A DNA stretch of 53,041 nt. Origin: Muribaculaceae bacterium. GTDB lineage: Bacteria; Bacteroidota; Bacteroidia; Bacteroidales; Muribaculaceae. The notes below the pieces were generated by a model. It ran no database searches. It was not told the DNA's origin and saw only the letters and a list, made by a program, of their open reading frames with translations. The stretch is from assembly GCA_029061225.1 (NCBI GenBank), contig JAIDSM010000135.1, positions 1-53,041 of the forward strand, in the 5' to 3' direction. Shown here piece by piece: positions 19,544-27,503 of the stretch. The position numbers were made by a program, and so were the translations under genes. How positions within the stretch are numbered: position 1 is the stretch's first letter; each line of letters begins with the position of its first letter.

Positions 19544-20645
19544 TTCTCACCTCCTTTTCTTTCTTATGTTCCTCCATGTCGCGGATGAAGACGTCGAAGA
19601 GATAGCCGCTGTCCTGCGGGCCCGGCGCGCTCTCCGGGTGATACTGTACTGAAAAAATGTGCTCTTCCTTGTTTCTCACTCCTTCTACGGTTCCGTCGAG
19701 AAGGTTGAGATGTGTTATTTCAAGGTCGGTGTCGCGTACGCTTTCGGGGCGAACCGCATAGTTATGGTTCTGGGAAGTGATCTCTATCTTGCCTGTGAGC
19801 ATATTCTTCACCGGATGGTTGGCGCCTCGGTGTCCGAACTTGAGTTTGTATGTCTTTGCTCCGAAGGCGAGAGATATGATTTGATGTCCCAGGCATATTC
19901 CGAAGATCGGGAGTTTCCCACGCAGTTTCTTCACGAGGTTTCTCACTTCCGGTACATCTTCAGGATCGCCTGGTCCATTGGAGATGAAGATGCCGTCGGG
20001 CTTGAAGGCCATGATCTGCTCGGCATCCATGTTGAAGGGAACGATGATCACGTTGCATCCTCGCTCGTTGAGTGACCGGATGATGTTGAACTTTATGCCG
20101 CAGTCTATGGCCACCACATTGAACTTCTGATTCTGCGTGCGCGAAAACCAACGCTTCTTGCAGCTTACTTTAGCTACTACCTTTTTGTCAATCGGGGTGT
20201 CGGCGATGAGCTTGAGAGCCTCTTCCGTAGGTGTGTCGACCGGAACGATTGCTGCGCGCATACATCCCTCGTCGCGTATGATTCGTGTCAGCTTGCGTGT
20301 GTCGATTCCGCTGATAGCCGGTATGTTGGCTTCTTCGAGAGTCTCGGTCATAGTCTTGGTGTAGCGGAAATTGGAGGGTGATTCGCAGCATTCTCGCATA
20401 ACCATTCCGCCGATTGTCGGCGATTTTGTCTCGAAGTCATCGTCTGTGATGCCGTAATTGCCTATTAGCGGGTAGGTCATCACGACAATCTGGTTCGTAT
20501 AGGAGGGGTCGGAGAGGATTTCCTGATAGCCTACCATCGAGGTGTTGAAGACTACCTCTCCGACTATGCTGCGACGTGCGCCGCAGCTTTGGCCCGGAAA
20601 TTCCTGTCCGTTTTCCAATACAAGTTTTACGTCTGCGTCTTTCAT
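19536..20645 (-). CDS. carA: Carbamoyl phosphate synthase, small (glutaminase) subunit
   Basis: It hydrolyses glutamine and channels ammonia to CarB. The 369-residue protein has the N-terminal CPSase small-chain domain ([14 protein letters not shown]) and a class I glutamine amidotransferase domain with nucleophile Cys251 in GICLGHQ and the His-Glu pair in YHPES. Position 2 of the operon, after pyrC. The 109-bp gap to pyrC contains one copy of the 27-bp palindromic repeat. Confidence 0.97.
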   Translation of the reverse strand: MKDADVKLVLENGQEFPGQSCGARRSIVGEVVFNTSMVGYQEILSDPSYTNQIVVMTYPLIGNYGITDDDFETKSPTIGGMVMRECCESPSNFRYTKTMTETLEEANIPAISGIDTRKLTRIIRDEGCMRAAIVPVDTPTEEALKLIADTPIDKKVVAKVSCKKRWFSRTQNQKFNVVAIDCGIKFNIIRSLNERGCNVIIVPFNMDAEQIMAFKPDGIFISNGPGDPEDVPEVRNLVKKLRGKLPIFGICLGHQIISLAFGAKTYKLKFGHRGANHPVKNMLTGKIEITSQNHNYAVRPESVRDTDLEITHLNLLDGTVEGVRNKEEHIFSVQYHPESAPGPQDSGYLFDVFIRDMEEHKKEKEVRNA

Positions 20646-20712
20646 CTTATTATGTTGTCTGTAGAAACTGTTGTTGTCTTTGAATTTGAATGGCGGAAGT
20701 TTGATCGTTTAG

Positions 20713-20739
20713 GTAGGGACGCAAGGCTCGTGCGTCCGC
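20713..20739 (+). repeat. 27-bp palindromic interspersed repeat, copy 1
   Basis: The element reads GTAGGGACGCA, then a 7-base centre (AGGCTCG), then TGCGTCCGC. GGACGCA pairs with TGCGTCC. Copies 2 and 3 (43953-43979 and 46449-46475) differ at only one or two central positions. This copy sits inside the pyr operon, between pyrC and carA, and has an A that breaks the innermost pair. Confidence 0.8.
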
Positions 20740-20754
20740 ACGTCGATAAAAAAC

Positions 20755-22056
20755 TTACTGTCTGAGGTTCACTTGCAACCCATTATATAAAAGTGCTGTT
20801 GGTTTGCCCGTAAGTTCCATTCCTTCGAATGGAGTCGCTTTCCCCATCGATCTGAATTCGTTGCTGTCCACTGTCCACTCTCTTTCGAGGTCGAAAACCG
20901 AAAGATTGGCTTCTCCTTCCACTTCGAGTCTGAAAATGCGCCGTGGATTCAATGACATGAGCTCCACAAGCCTCTTGAGAGTGATTATGCCGGTTTTTAC
21001 CAGATGAGTGTAGCATACTCCGAACGCTGTCTCGAGTCCGACTACCCCCATGGCGCTTCCTTTGAGGCCTCGGCTTTTCTCGTCGGCTGTGTGAGGCGCA
21101 TGGTCGGTGGCGATGCAATCTATTGTGCCGTCTTTGATGCCTTCGATGAGGGCATCGCGGTCTTCTCGGCTTCTAATCGGCGGATTCATCTTGAAGCGCC
21201 CTTCATCCTTAAGGTCTTCGTCGCAGAATACAAGGTAGTGTGGGCCGGTTTCGCATGTGACTTTCACTCCGCGCGCTTTAGCCCGGCGTATTAGTTCCAC
21301 ACTTTCTTTAGTGGAGATGTGGCATACATGATAGCGGCACTCGGTCTCTTCAGCGAGTTTAAGGTCGCGCTCAATCTGTCCCCATTCGCTTTCCGAGCAG
21401 ATTCCCTTATGACCGTTGGCTTTGGCATATTCTCCATCATGGATATATCCTCCTTTTAGAAGATCGTTGACCTCACAGTGTGCGGCGATGATTACATCGA
21501 GTCTTGCGGCTTCCTTCATAGCTTCGCGCATCATCTCCTCGCTTTGCACACCGCTGCCGTCGTCGGAAAATGCTACAGCATATTGCTTGAGAGCTTCCAT
21601 GTCGACGAGTTGGCGCCCCTTGCGGTCGATTGTGATCGAGGCATAGGGATAGACGTTGATGGCGGCGTCTTCCTTTATGTGGTTCAGCTCTACGCCGATA
21701 TGCTCTACTGTGTCCGGGGTAGGGTTGAGGTTCGGCATCGCGCATATTGCAGTATATCCTCCCATCATGGCGGCTGTCGTTCCTGTATAGATTGTCTCCT
21801 TCGCCTCGAAGCCCGGCTGGCGAAGATGCACATGCACGTCGCAGAGGCCATAGGTTACGAGCCGGTTGTCCATATTATATTTAGATACATTCCGATCGGA
21901 AAGTTTGATATAGCCGCTCCGCTCGATTCGTAATATCTTGCTATCAAGAATCTCGATGTCGGTATGTTCCGAAGCTCCGTCCTTATCCACCCATAGGCAG
22001 TCATGCAGCACGTAGTGTTCCGGCATCTGCTCAGCCGGCAAATCATGATATGTCAT
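20755..22056 (-). CDS. pyrC: Dihydroorotase
   Basis: It cyclises carbamoyl aspartate to dihydroorotate. The 433-residue amidohydrolase has the metal motif HVHLR (H75, H77), a second-shell AHCE, a downstream HIST segment and the DHAPH motif. I choose the ATG at 22056, preceded by an AGAAGAAAAAG purine stretch, over an in-frame TTG at 22080. This is the first structural gene of the operon and the one placed directly behind the leader attenuator. The long form (over 430 residues) is the class I type common in Bacteroidetes. Confidence 0.95.
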   Translation of the reverse strand: MTYHDLPAEQMPEHYVLHDCLWVDKDGASEHTDIEILDSKILRIERSGYIKLSDRNVSKYNMDNRLVTYGLCDVHVHLRQPGFEAKETIYTGTTAAMMGGYTAICAMPNLNPTPDTVEHIGVELNHIKEDAAINVYPYASITIDRKGRQLVDMEALKQYAVAFSDDGSGVQSEEMMREAMKEAARLDVIIAAHCEVNDLLKGGYIHDGEYAKANGHKGICSESEWGQIERDLKLAEETECRYHVCHISTKESVELIRRAKARGVKVTCETGPHYLVFCDEDLKDEGRFKMNPPIRSREDRDALIEGIKDGTIDCIATDHAPHTADEKSRGLKGSAMGVVGLETAFGVCYTHLVKTGIITLKRLVELMSLNPRRIFRLEVEGEANLSVFDLEREWTVDSNEFRSMGKATPFEGMELTGKPTALLYNGLQVNLRQ

Positions 22057-22110
22057 AGTCTTCTTTTTCTTCTGATTCAACTTAATTTATCGAAAACCGG
22101 CAGATTAGGC

Positions 22111-22144
22111 AAAAAAAACACGCATCCCCTTTCGGGGTGCGTGT
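22111..22144 (-). terminator. Intrinsic terminator (putative attenuator) between the pyr promoter and pyrC
   Basis: On the minus strand an 11-bp stem (ACACGCACCCC with GGGG-A-TGCGTGT, one bulged base) and a GAAA tetraloop are followed by eight T. It lies about 60 nt downstream of the predicted start of transcription and 55 bp before the pyrC ATG. It therefore stands inside the operon's own leader, although it could also stop transcripts coming from the gene at 22278. Confidence 0.8.
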
Positions 22145-22147
22145 CCC

Positions 22148-22201
22148 TTACAGCACGTATGCCATATGTTTTCTTTCTATGTATTGCATCGTCGGTTTCA
22201 T
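22148..22201 (-). CDS. Putative 17-residue leader peptide of the pyr operon
   Basis: A short frame encodes MKPTMQYIERKHMAYVL and stops 3 bp before the 5' arm of the terminator hairpin. A ribosome finishing this peptide would cover the hairpin's first arm and could prevent termination, which is the geometry of translation-coupled attenuation known from enterobacterial pyrBI. The ATG is only about 5 nt from the predicted transcript start, so initiation could be leaderless, or could use the second (22189) or third ATG (22165, after a GAAAGAAAA stretch). Whether the peptide is made is an inference; composition gives no clue to the signal. Confidence 0.45.
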   Translation of the reverse strand: MKPTMQYIERKHMAYVL

Positions 22202-22209
22202 TTCGACTG

Positions 22210-22240
22210 CAAAATTACAACAAAAATCTAAGTTGTCAAA
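22210..22240 (-). promoter_or_regulatory. Promoter of the pyr operon
   Basis: On the minus strand TTTG (22240-22237), a 19-bp spacer and TAATTTTG (22217-22210) give a full consensus match. The predicted start is near 22206. The promoter lies between the upstream secreted-protein gene and pyrC. Confidence 0.82.
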
Positions 22241-22277
22241 ATTTTACAGCTATAAAATGAAATTGCTGATGGCGGAA

Positions 22278-23870
22278 TTATCTGATGACTTTTTTGACTA
22301 CCGATGAGCCATTGCGTTCGATGACCATTGTTCCCTTTGCAGGGGCGGTTACCTTTACGCCCTGTAAGTTGTAATATTCCTTGTTTTCGCTGTTGGCTGT
22401 AGTCATTGAGTCAACTGCGCTTCCCTCAGGTAGAGTGAGTGAAAGAGTGCCTGATCCGTTTCCGTAATACCATGTGCCGTCTTGTCCACCGAATATACTC
22501 ATGTTCTCACATGTAGTCAATACAGATTTGGCCGGGAAAGATATGATTCCGTCTTTAAATTTGCCGAATGTGCTTGCATTTGCAGTTGATCCCTGTATTT
22601 CCTCTAAGAAATAGCCGGTGTTGACAGCTATCCACCATTCTCCACCTGTATCGATTCCGAGATTGGTGGGCTTGAAGAAGACTTTGTCAGGATTCGTGGT
22701 GTCAAAGACGAGATATATGTCAAATCCTTCTGCCCTAAGTGAAAGTTCAGGATATGGACAGTTCAAACCATAAGGATTTACTACCCTGTAGAGCGACGGA
22801 TTGTCAATGTTTTGCTGCACTTCGACCTTGTATGCCGGAATGTTAATGTCAAATAGCGATTCGAACATATCCGTTTTGAATTCGCCTTCTCCAAGGGAAG
22901 TCCATCCTTCGCTTGAGGATGAGGTGAAGGTATATTCAGCGTAGTCCCATTCGAGAGGAGTCCCATTCGTGGCGAATGTGATTGCCACTATAGTATACAT
23001 TCCATTGCCTTCCTTGGCTGTCAGGTCTATTTTTCCAGCTTCATTGATTGATACCACTCCACTGTCGTTGTGTATGACTGCGTCTATCTTTTCCTGACTC
23101 ATGATGCCTTCGAAACAACCGTATCTGCACTCTGCTACAGAGGATGGGAATACAATGGTCGCCGACATATCTGAGATATCTTTGTAGAAAGCTTTCGCAT
23201 CCACTGTCACACTCATGTCTGCCACACCGTCGAATTGGAATGAACAGTCGGTTAAAGCTACGATATCCTCAATACCTTCGGTAATGTAACCCAGATAAAG
23301 ATAGAATCTTCCAAGTTCTGGGATGTAATAAGTGTAAGGAGCATATTCAGCCACAGTTTCTTCTATCTCTTCCGGGCTCATTCCCTGCCACTCTTCACCA
23401 TAGATTTCAAATACACTTGCCGCATCTACCACATCAAGGGGCATTCCGAATGCGTCGATGTTTGTGGGCTGAGGAAGCACCTTGCACAGTGAGGTGTTGG
23501 CGTCATAGTCGACTATTATTGTTGCGTCATTGTAGATACCTTCAAATTTGTATTGTTGAGAAGACGCATTTTCGGTGCTCGTCCTGTGATACACTTTGAT
23601 CCCTTCAAATGCACCAACCCAATCTTCAAGGCCTAAGAAGAGTTCAAGTCCATCATCAATGGTGAATGTGCCCGTACCTGCCGGTTGCCATTCTCCCCAA
23701 GTGATGGTTTCGTCTGTTTTAGCCGGAGCTTTTTTCTGTGACGAAGGCTTGGCAAGAGAAAGGCTTCGGTTTGCTGGAGCCGGAAGATCTTTCATCAAAG
23801 GCGAGGCAGCCTGTGTAGCCATTGTTGCCGACGCAAGAAGAGAGAGGGTCAATAAGTAGATCTTTTTCAT
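22278..23870 (-). CDS. Secreted protein of unknown function with C-terminal sorting-like tail
   Basis: A 530-residue protein with a signal peptide (about 1-21, ending TQA), a low-complexity Ser/Ala/Lys-Pro stretch to about residue 55, then beta-rich sequence with repeated 'W...G...F' units (WGEWQPAGTGTFTIDD; WTSLGEGEFKTDMF) that suggests two related domains of about 180 residues. The tail (YYNLQGVKVTAPAKG...VVKKVIR) is the short sorting/secretion signature typical of Bacteroidales surface proteins. It shares this plan with the protein at 7456-9186. It has its own promoter and no obvious terminator of its own except the pyr leader hairpin. The function is not recognised. Confidence 0.8.
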   Translation of the reverse strand: MKKIYLLTLSLLASATMATQAASPLMKDLPAPANRSLSLAKPSSQKKAPAKTDETITWGEWQPAGTGTFTIDDGLELFLGLEDWVGAFEGIKVYHRTSTENASSQQYKFEGIYNDATIIVDYDANTSLCKVLPQPTNIDAFGMPLDVVDAASVFEIYGEEWQGMSPEEIEETVAEYAPYTYYIPELGRFYLYLGYITEGIEDIVALTDCSFQFDGVADMSVTVDAKAFYKDISDMSATIVFPSSVAECRYGCFEGIMSQEKIDAVIHNDSGVVSINEAGKIDLTAKEGNGMYTIVAITFATNGTPLEWDYAEYTFTSSSSEGWTSLGEGEFKTDMFESLFDINIPAYKVEVQQNIDNPSLYRVVNPYGLNCPYPELSLRAEGFDIYLVFDTTNPDKVFFKPTNLGIDTGGEWWIAVNTGYFLEEIQGSTANASTFGKFKDGIISFPAKSVLTTCENMSIFGGQDGTWYYGNGSGTLSLTLPEGSAVDSMTTANSENKEYYNLQGVKVTAPAKGTMVIERNGSSVVKKVIR

Positions 23871-23932
23871 AAAGTGTTTGTTTATCTTGTCGATTCATAG
23901 TCTCACGAATCGACCGTTATAATTTGATTGTG

Positions 23933-23964
23933 CAAAATTAATCAAATTATATGATAGATGCAAA
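23933..23964 (-). promoter_or_regulatory. Promoter of the 530-residue secreted protein gene
   Basis: On the minus strand TTTG (23964-23961), a 20-bp spacer and TAATTTTG (23940-23933) match the consensus. The leader of about 58 nt contains a 6-bp hairpin CGATTC/GAATCG at 23891-23912. Confidence 0.8.
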
Positions 23965-24045
23965 CAATTGTTAGGAAAAGTGCTTGATGTTGTTGAATTT
24001 TGACATGAGGAGTACTTGTAAATTCAGGTGGGATGCTTTTAAATT

Positions 24046-24074
24046 AAGGCCCCGTCTCAAAAAGACAGGGCCTT
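24046..24074 (-). terminator. Terminator-like hairpin after the 103-residue gene
   Basis: A 12-bp stem AAGGCCCCGTCT/AGACAGGGCCTT with one mismatch and a 5-nt loop lies 10 bp past the stop at 24084. The T tract on the minus strand is poor (TAATTT), so termination may be weak. Confidence 0.6.
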
Positions 24075-24083
24075 GAATTACAG

Positions 24084-24395
24084 TCATGACTGCGGCTTTG
24101 GTATGACTTCGTCAGCGAGCAGAGTGTATGGTAGCTGAATGAAATAGCGTCCGCCAAGGTCTCGTTTCACTCGGTAGCGATTGTTCCGGCTTGCGACTTC
24201 CTGAAGATTCTGCCCCTCGGTCGGATAGAAGGTATGCATTGTGTCCCACGTGCCGTTATATATGAAGCGGCCGAGCCCCCGCAACTCTACTTCCATGCCC
24301 GTCTGGAGTTGCTCTTTCATCTGTTGCTGTCGATGGATTTCGTCCTCCGGAAGTGGTTGGTCCCAGCATGCCCGATAGATAGATTCTGATTTCAT
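24084..24395 (-). CDS. Hypothetical small cytosolic protein
   Basis: A 103-residue polar protein with no signal peptide or membrane segment. Its N-terminal half is helical and Gln/Glu-rich (DEIHRQQQMKEQLQ) and the C-terminal half looks beta-rich (VELRGLGRFIYNGTW, RYRVKRDLGGRYFIQLP). I do not recognise the family. Its ATG overlaps the stop of the PH-domain gene by one base (TAATG), so it is translationally coupled to it. The spacing suggests a partner of that membrane protein. Confidence 0.7.
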   Translation of the reverse strand: MKSESIYRACWDQPLPEDEIHRQQQMKEQLQTGMEVELRGLGRFIYNGTWDTMHTFYPTEGQNLQEVASRNNRYRVKRDLGGRYFIQLPYTLLADEVIPKPQS

Positions 24396-24913
24396 TATGA
24401 ATTTGTTTTTTTATTCCGGTTCAGTTGATCTGCGAGAGCTTCTGCCATTTCCCTGGAGTCGCGGCATCCGAGCATGTACTGATTCCCTGATTTAAGCCTA
24501 ATAAGGAAAGTCTGAGAGGCTTTTCCGTAGTAGGCGAAATACTTTCCGATGGATGGCTCTCTAAACCATCCCCAGTAGCCGAATGTGCAGCGGCTTCCTA
24601 ACACTCTCTTTTCAGCCATTGTCGGAGGACAGATCTTCACTGCCAGAATCTCATCAAGAGGAAAACTCTTGACTCTCAATGATGTCTCAACATTGAGCGA
24701 ATTATCCGTAAGCCTTACGTACATGGGGCTGAAGAAGAGTGTCAGGAACCCCCATAATATAATGAAACCAAGAAGCACCCAGACCCAGGCCTCAACTTCA
24801 GTGCGTTTAAACTGCAGAATACATGTGCATGTGACGCTCCCAACTGCCAAAATGGTGAAGATTGCGCCCCAGGTACTGATGTCAACTCTCTTTTTCATTA
24901 TTGTTTTATCCAT
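24395..24913 (-). CDS. Small membrane protein with bacterial PH-like domain
   Basis: A 172-residue protein with two transmembrane segments (about 15-35 and 42-65), then a soluble bacterial pleckstrin-homology-like domain (MYVRLTDNSLNVETSL, FPLDEILAVKIC, FLIRLKSGNQYMLGCRD) and a short C-terminal helix. I choose the ATG at 24913; the open frame runs to 25102 but overlaps the GH30 gene out of frame. It starts 22 bp after the GH30 stop, so it may be co-transcribed with it. No specific function is known for this kind of protein. Confidence 0.75.
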   Translation of the reverse strand: MDKTIMKKRVDISTWGAIFTILAVGSVTCTCILQFKRTEVEAWVWVLLGFIILWGFLTLFFSPMYVRLTDNSLNVETSLRVKSFPLDEILAVKICPPTMAEKRVLGSRCTFGYWGWFREPSIGKYFAYYGKASQTFLIRLKSGNQYMLGCRDSREMAEALADQLNRNKKTNS

Positions 24914-24935
24914 TATGCTTCTGCCATATATTCGT

Positions 24936-27431
24936 TTATGGTACGCGTACAAGTTGAGATGTATGCTTGGTGGTTCCCGTGTATATGACCGCATAGATGC
25001 CGCTTGCAAGCTCAATCGTAGCTTCGTCGGTGATAGAAGAGTAGACGATACGGCCATCAATCGATGTAACAACGACTTTTCCGACTTTTGAAGCGGATAC
25101 ATGAATCATCCCTTTGCTTACGTTGATGCTGACGTCTGAATTATCGGTTATCTCTGCTACTCCGTTCTGTTCAAGAGTGATATTGCTTCGTTTTGCTATA
25201 GGAAGGAAGCGCCACTGACGGTGTGTCGCGCTTGCCGGATCAGTGCCGTAATTCCACATTCCTACCTTAGTGCCTGCATTGCTGTTGTCACTTTCAAGGT
25301 CAAATGCCTTGCCTGAGGCCTCTATCTTGAAATACTGTTGTCCCACTGATGTCAAGGTAAAATATTCCGTTCCGCTCGGATTTTCCGAGCATGACAAGGC
25401 ATATCCGGTTCCGGCGTTCAGTGTTTCACCCTTTCTATTTGTGAATCTGACTTTTCCCTCTTTGATGGCAGCTTTCCATATCTGATTGTCCTCCATAGCG
25501 GCAGGTTGCAGAGTCGCTGTTCCGTCCGTTCCTGTGACTACACACGTCGCTGACCGACGCGGTAATATATAATAGTCGCTCCCGTCAGCCAGTTCGCTGG
25601 AGAGGGAACTTTCTACCGGAATCACAAATGTGGCTATAGTCAGTCCTTCAAGATCGAATGTCAGGTAGCTGTCCGTTATTTCATAGGCCATTTCCTGATT
25701 GTAGTTGTTGTTCTGGCTTTTGATGGCCGTGACGGGGAGTCCAATGCTCTCATACAGTCCAAGGTCGACAGAATACTTATTGCTTACGGCATCCGGATTG
25801 ACGACCACCAATACCAGTTCATTCCCCTTGGGATTTGTAGCTGCAAGGGTATTGTCGTTGGTAGAGGTCAAGATTGTGTATCCGGGTTTAATGAATTGTG
25901 TAAAATGTTGACGTACATAATAGTTGTTTACTCGTTTCATGGTCGCTTTTGAGAAGTTACCCTGCAGCAGACACCATTGGTCGTTGCCTTCCTCAAAGTA
26001 TTGCCAGTCACACCATACTAGCGGTTCTATGTAGCGCATATCCCGTATAAGACGGCATGCCATATTGAGGTTGCCTTGAATACCGCTGCCACCTGATCCT
26101 ACCTCGCTCATCCATAATGGAATCCCTTCAGCAGCGCAGAGTGCGCTAAGGGCGCAGCAATCCTGCACGCTTCCCTGATATGTATGTGTATTGATTTGTC
26201 CTAAAAAGCCTAAGGAACCGTCTTTCTTAAAATGTTTTACATCCGCTGTCTGCTGTCCGACAGCAGTTTCGTCGCATCCGGAGATAATTGTATTCAGACC
26301 GGAAGCTTTCAGTTTTGGATGGAGCACTTTTATGAAGTCTGACATCGACTGCATATCGAAATGGCACCCTTCCTGCACTCCGCTGGAATGCCAGAAATTG
26401 GTCATCGGTTCATTGAAAGGTGCGATGGTTGCGAATTCTATGCCTTCGGCTTCTTTGAAATGCACCATCACGTCTATGAGATAGTCGGCGAATGCTTCGT
26501 AGTATTCCGGTTTCAGATTGTCTTTCCCCCCTTCCTTAGCTCCCGAACAGCAACCGCTCTTTGTCATCCACCATGGCGCGGAGTTGCTGAACGCCTCGAA
26601 TATGGCGTCAGGTCTTCTCTCCTTTATCTTACGCATGATTTTGATCTGAGCTTCGTCTGCGGTCCAGTCATATTCGGAATCCTCATACAGCTTGAATCCC
26701 GGCATTTCGGCTCTTAATCCCTTGCCTTTGCCCATGTGGTGTTTGTCGCAGTTGGTGTTGTTGGGGTCGTCTCCTCCGCCGATATTATAGCGGAAGACGC
26801 TATAGTTAAGATTCTCAGGCAATACGAGCCAGTCGATGATGGTGTCGATTTTGTCCTCGGGCCAGCTTCCGCACATGTGAGCCCACCAGCAGAGGGATAT
26901 TCCCCAGCCGTCAAACACCTGACGCGGTGCTCCGGGATTGACCATAACGTCGTATTTTGTTTCCGGCATTTCACCGTTTACGTTATCCGCAAGATACCAT
27001 AGATGTTTGGAATTGCTGCCGTCTTTATCACAAAATATGGAACTGCCGTCCGTGACATCATCCACTCCAAGATATTTCCCTGACGCTTTGTTCTTGATCT
27101 TGAGGAACTGCCCGCTTTCTTCGAATTGAAAGAGCACTGCATCACCGCTATCGCTGGTTATGAAACCTGTGTTCCAAGCGTTGGCTCCGCTTTTAGCAAA
27201 GTACGAGCCGTCAGGAGCCTGGATACGGTAATATCCGTTTCCTGCTTCCGTGATGTTCATTATTTGTGGATTAGCTACCGTTGCGGACTCGAGGATTCCG
27301 CTTTTTGATGATTTGGCAAGATGCAGTCCACTCCCGTGCATTATGTAATGCTTGCCGGCGTATTGTGATTTTACGGCAAATGGCATGCATGTGCATAGTA
27401 CAAGCAGTAATAAGGTCAGTTTTGTTTTCAT
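24936..27431 (-). CDS. GH30 family glycoside hydrolase with lectin-like flanks, secreted
   Basis: An 831-residue exported enzyme. It has a signal peptide (about 1-22), an N-terminal beta-trefoil/ricin-like region (about 25-150; DGSYFAKSGANAW, KIKNKASGKYLGV), a GH30 (beta/alpha)8 catalytic domain with side beta-structure (about 160-610), a second trefoil-like region (about 615-755; QIWKAAIKEGKVRFTN) and a type A sorting tail (about 765-831). Expected catalytic residues are visible: acid/base Glu341 in APFNEP and nucleophile Glu443 in WMSEVGSGG. The GWGISLCWWA segment resembles the endo-beta-1,6-galactanase branch, so a plant arabinogalactan side chain is a possible substrate (inference). No SusC/D neighbours are present. 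Confidence 0.9.
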   Translation of the reverse strand: MKTKLTLLLLVLCTCMPFAVKSQYAGKHYIMHGSGLHLAKSSKSGILESATVANPQIMNITEAGNGYYRIQAPDGSYFAKSGANAWNTGFITSDSGDAVLFQFEESGQFLKIKNKASGKYLGVDDVTDGSSIFCDKDGSNSKHLWYLADNVNGEMPETKYDVMVNPGAPRQVFDGWGISLCWWAHMCGSWPEDKIDTIIDWLVLPENLNYSVFRYNIGGGDDPNNTNCDKHHMGKGKGLRAEMPGFKLYEDSEYDWTADEAQIKIMRKIKERRPDAIFEAFSNSAPWWMTKSGCCSGAKEGGKDNLKPEYYEAFADYLIDVMVHFKEAEGIEFATIAPFNEPMTNFWHSSGVQEGCHFDMQSMSDFIKVLHPKLKASGLNTIISGCDETAVGQQTADVKHFKKDGSLGFLGQINTHTYQGSVQDCCALSALCAAEGIPLWMSEVGSGGSGIQGNLNMACRLIRDMRYIEPLVWCDWQYFEEGNDQWCLLQGNFSKATMKRVNNYYVRQHFTQFIKPGYTILTSTNDNTLAATNPKGNELVLVVVNPDAVSNKYSVDLGLYESIGLPVTAIKSQNNNYNQEMAYEITDSYLTFDLEGLTIATFVIPVESSLSSELADGSDYYILPRRSATCVVTGTDGTATLQPAAMEDNQIWKAAIKEGKVRFTNRKGETLNAGTGYALSCSENPSGTEYFTLTSVGQQYFKIEASGKAFDLESDNSNAGTKVGMWNYGTDPASATHRQWRFLPIAKRSNITLEQNGVAEITDNSDVSINVSKGMIHVSASKVGKVVVTSIDGRIVYSSITDEATIELASGIYAVIYTGTTKHTSQLVRVP

Positions 27432-27454
27432 GGTATTGTTGTTTATTGTTTTTG

Positions 27455-27462
27455 CAAATTTA
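27455..27462 (-). promoter_or_regulatory. -7 promoter element for the GH30 gene
   Basis: TAAATTTG on the minus strand fits the consensus and gives a leader of about 20 nt. A TTTG lies 12 bp upstream rather than the usual 19-20, so the -33 half is doubtful. Confidence 0.5.
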
Positions 27463-27503
27463 ATACCTTTTTTGCAAATCTACAACCTTTCCCTGAAAAA
27501 ATG

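Noticed and set aside
27475-27478. TTTG as -33 element for the GH30 promoter
   Set aside because: Spacing is 12 bp to the -7 box, not 19-20; the same misfit is seen upstream of glyS and at the left edge, so I do not count it.
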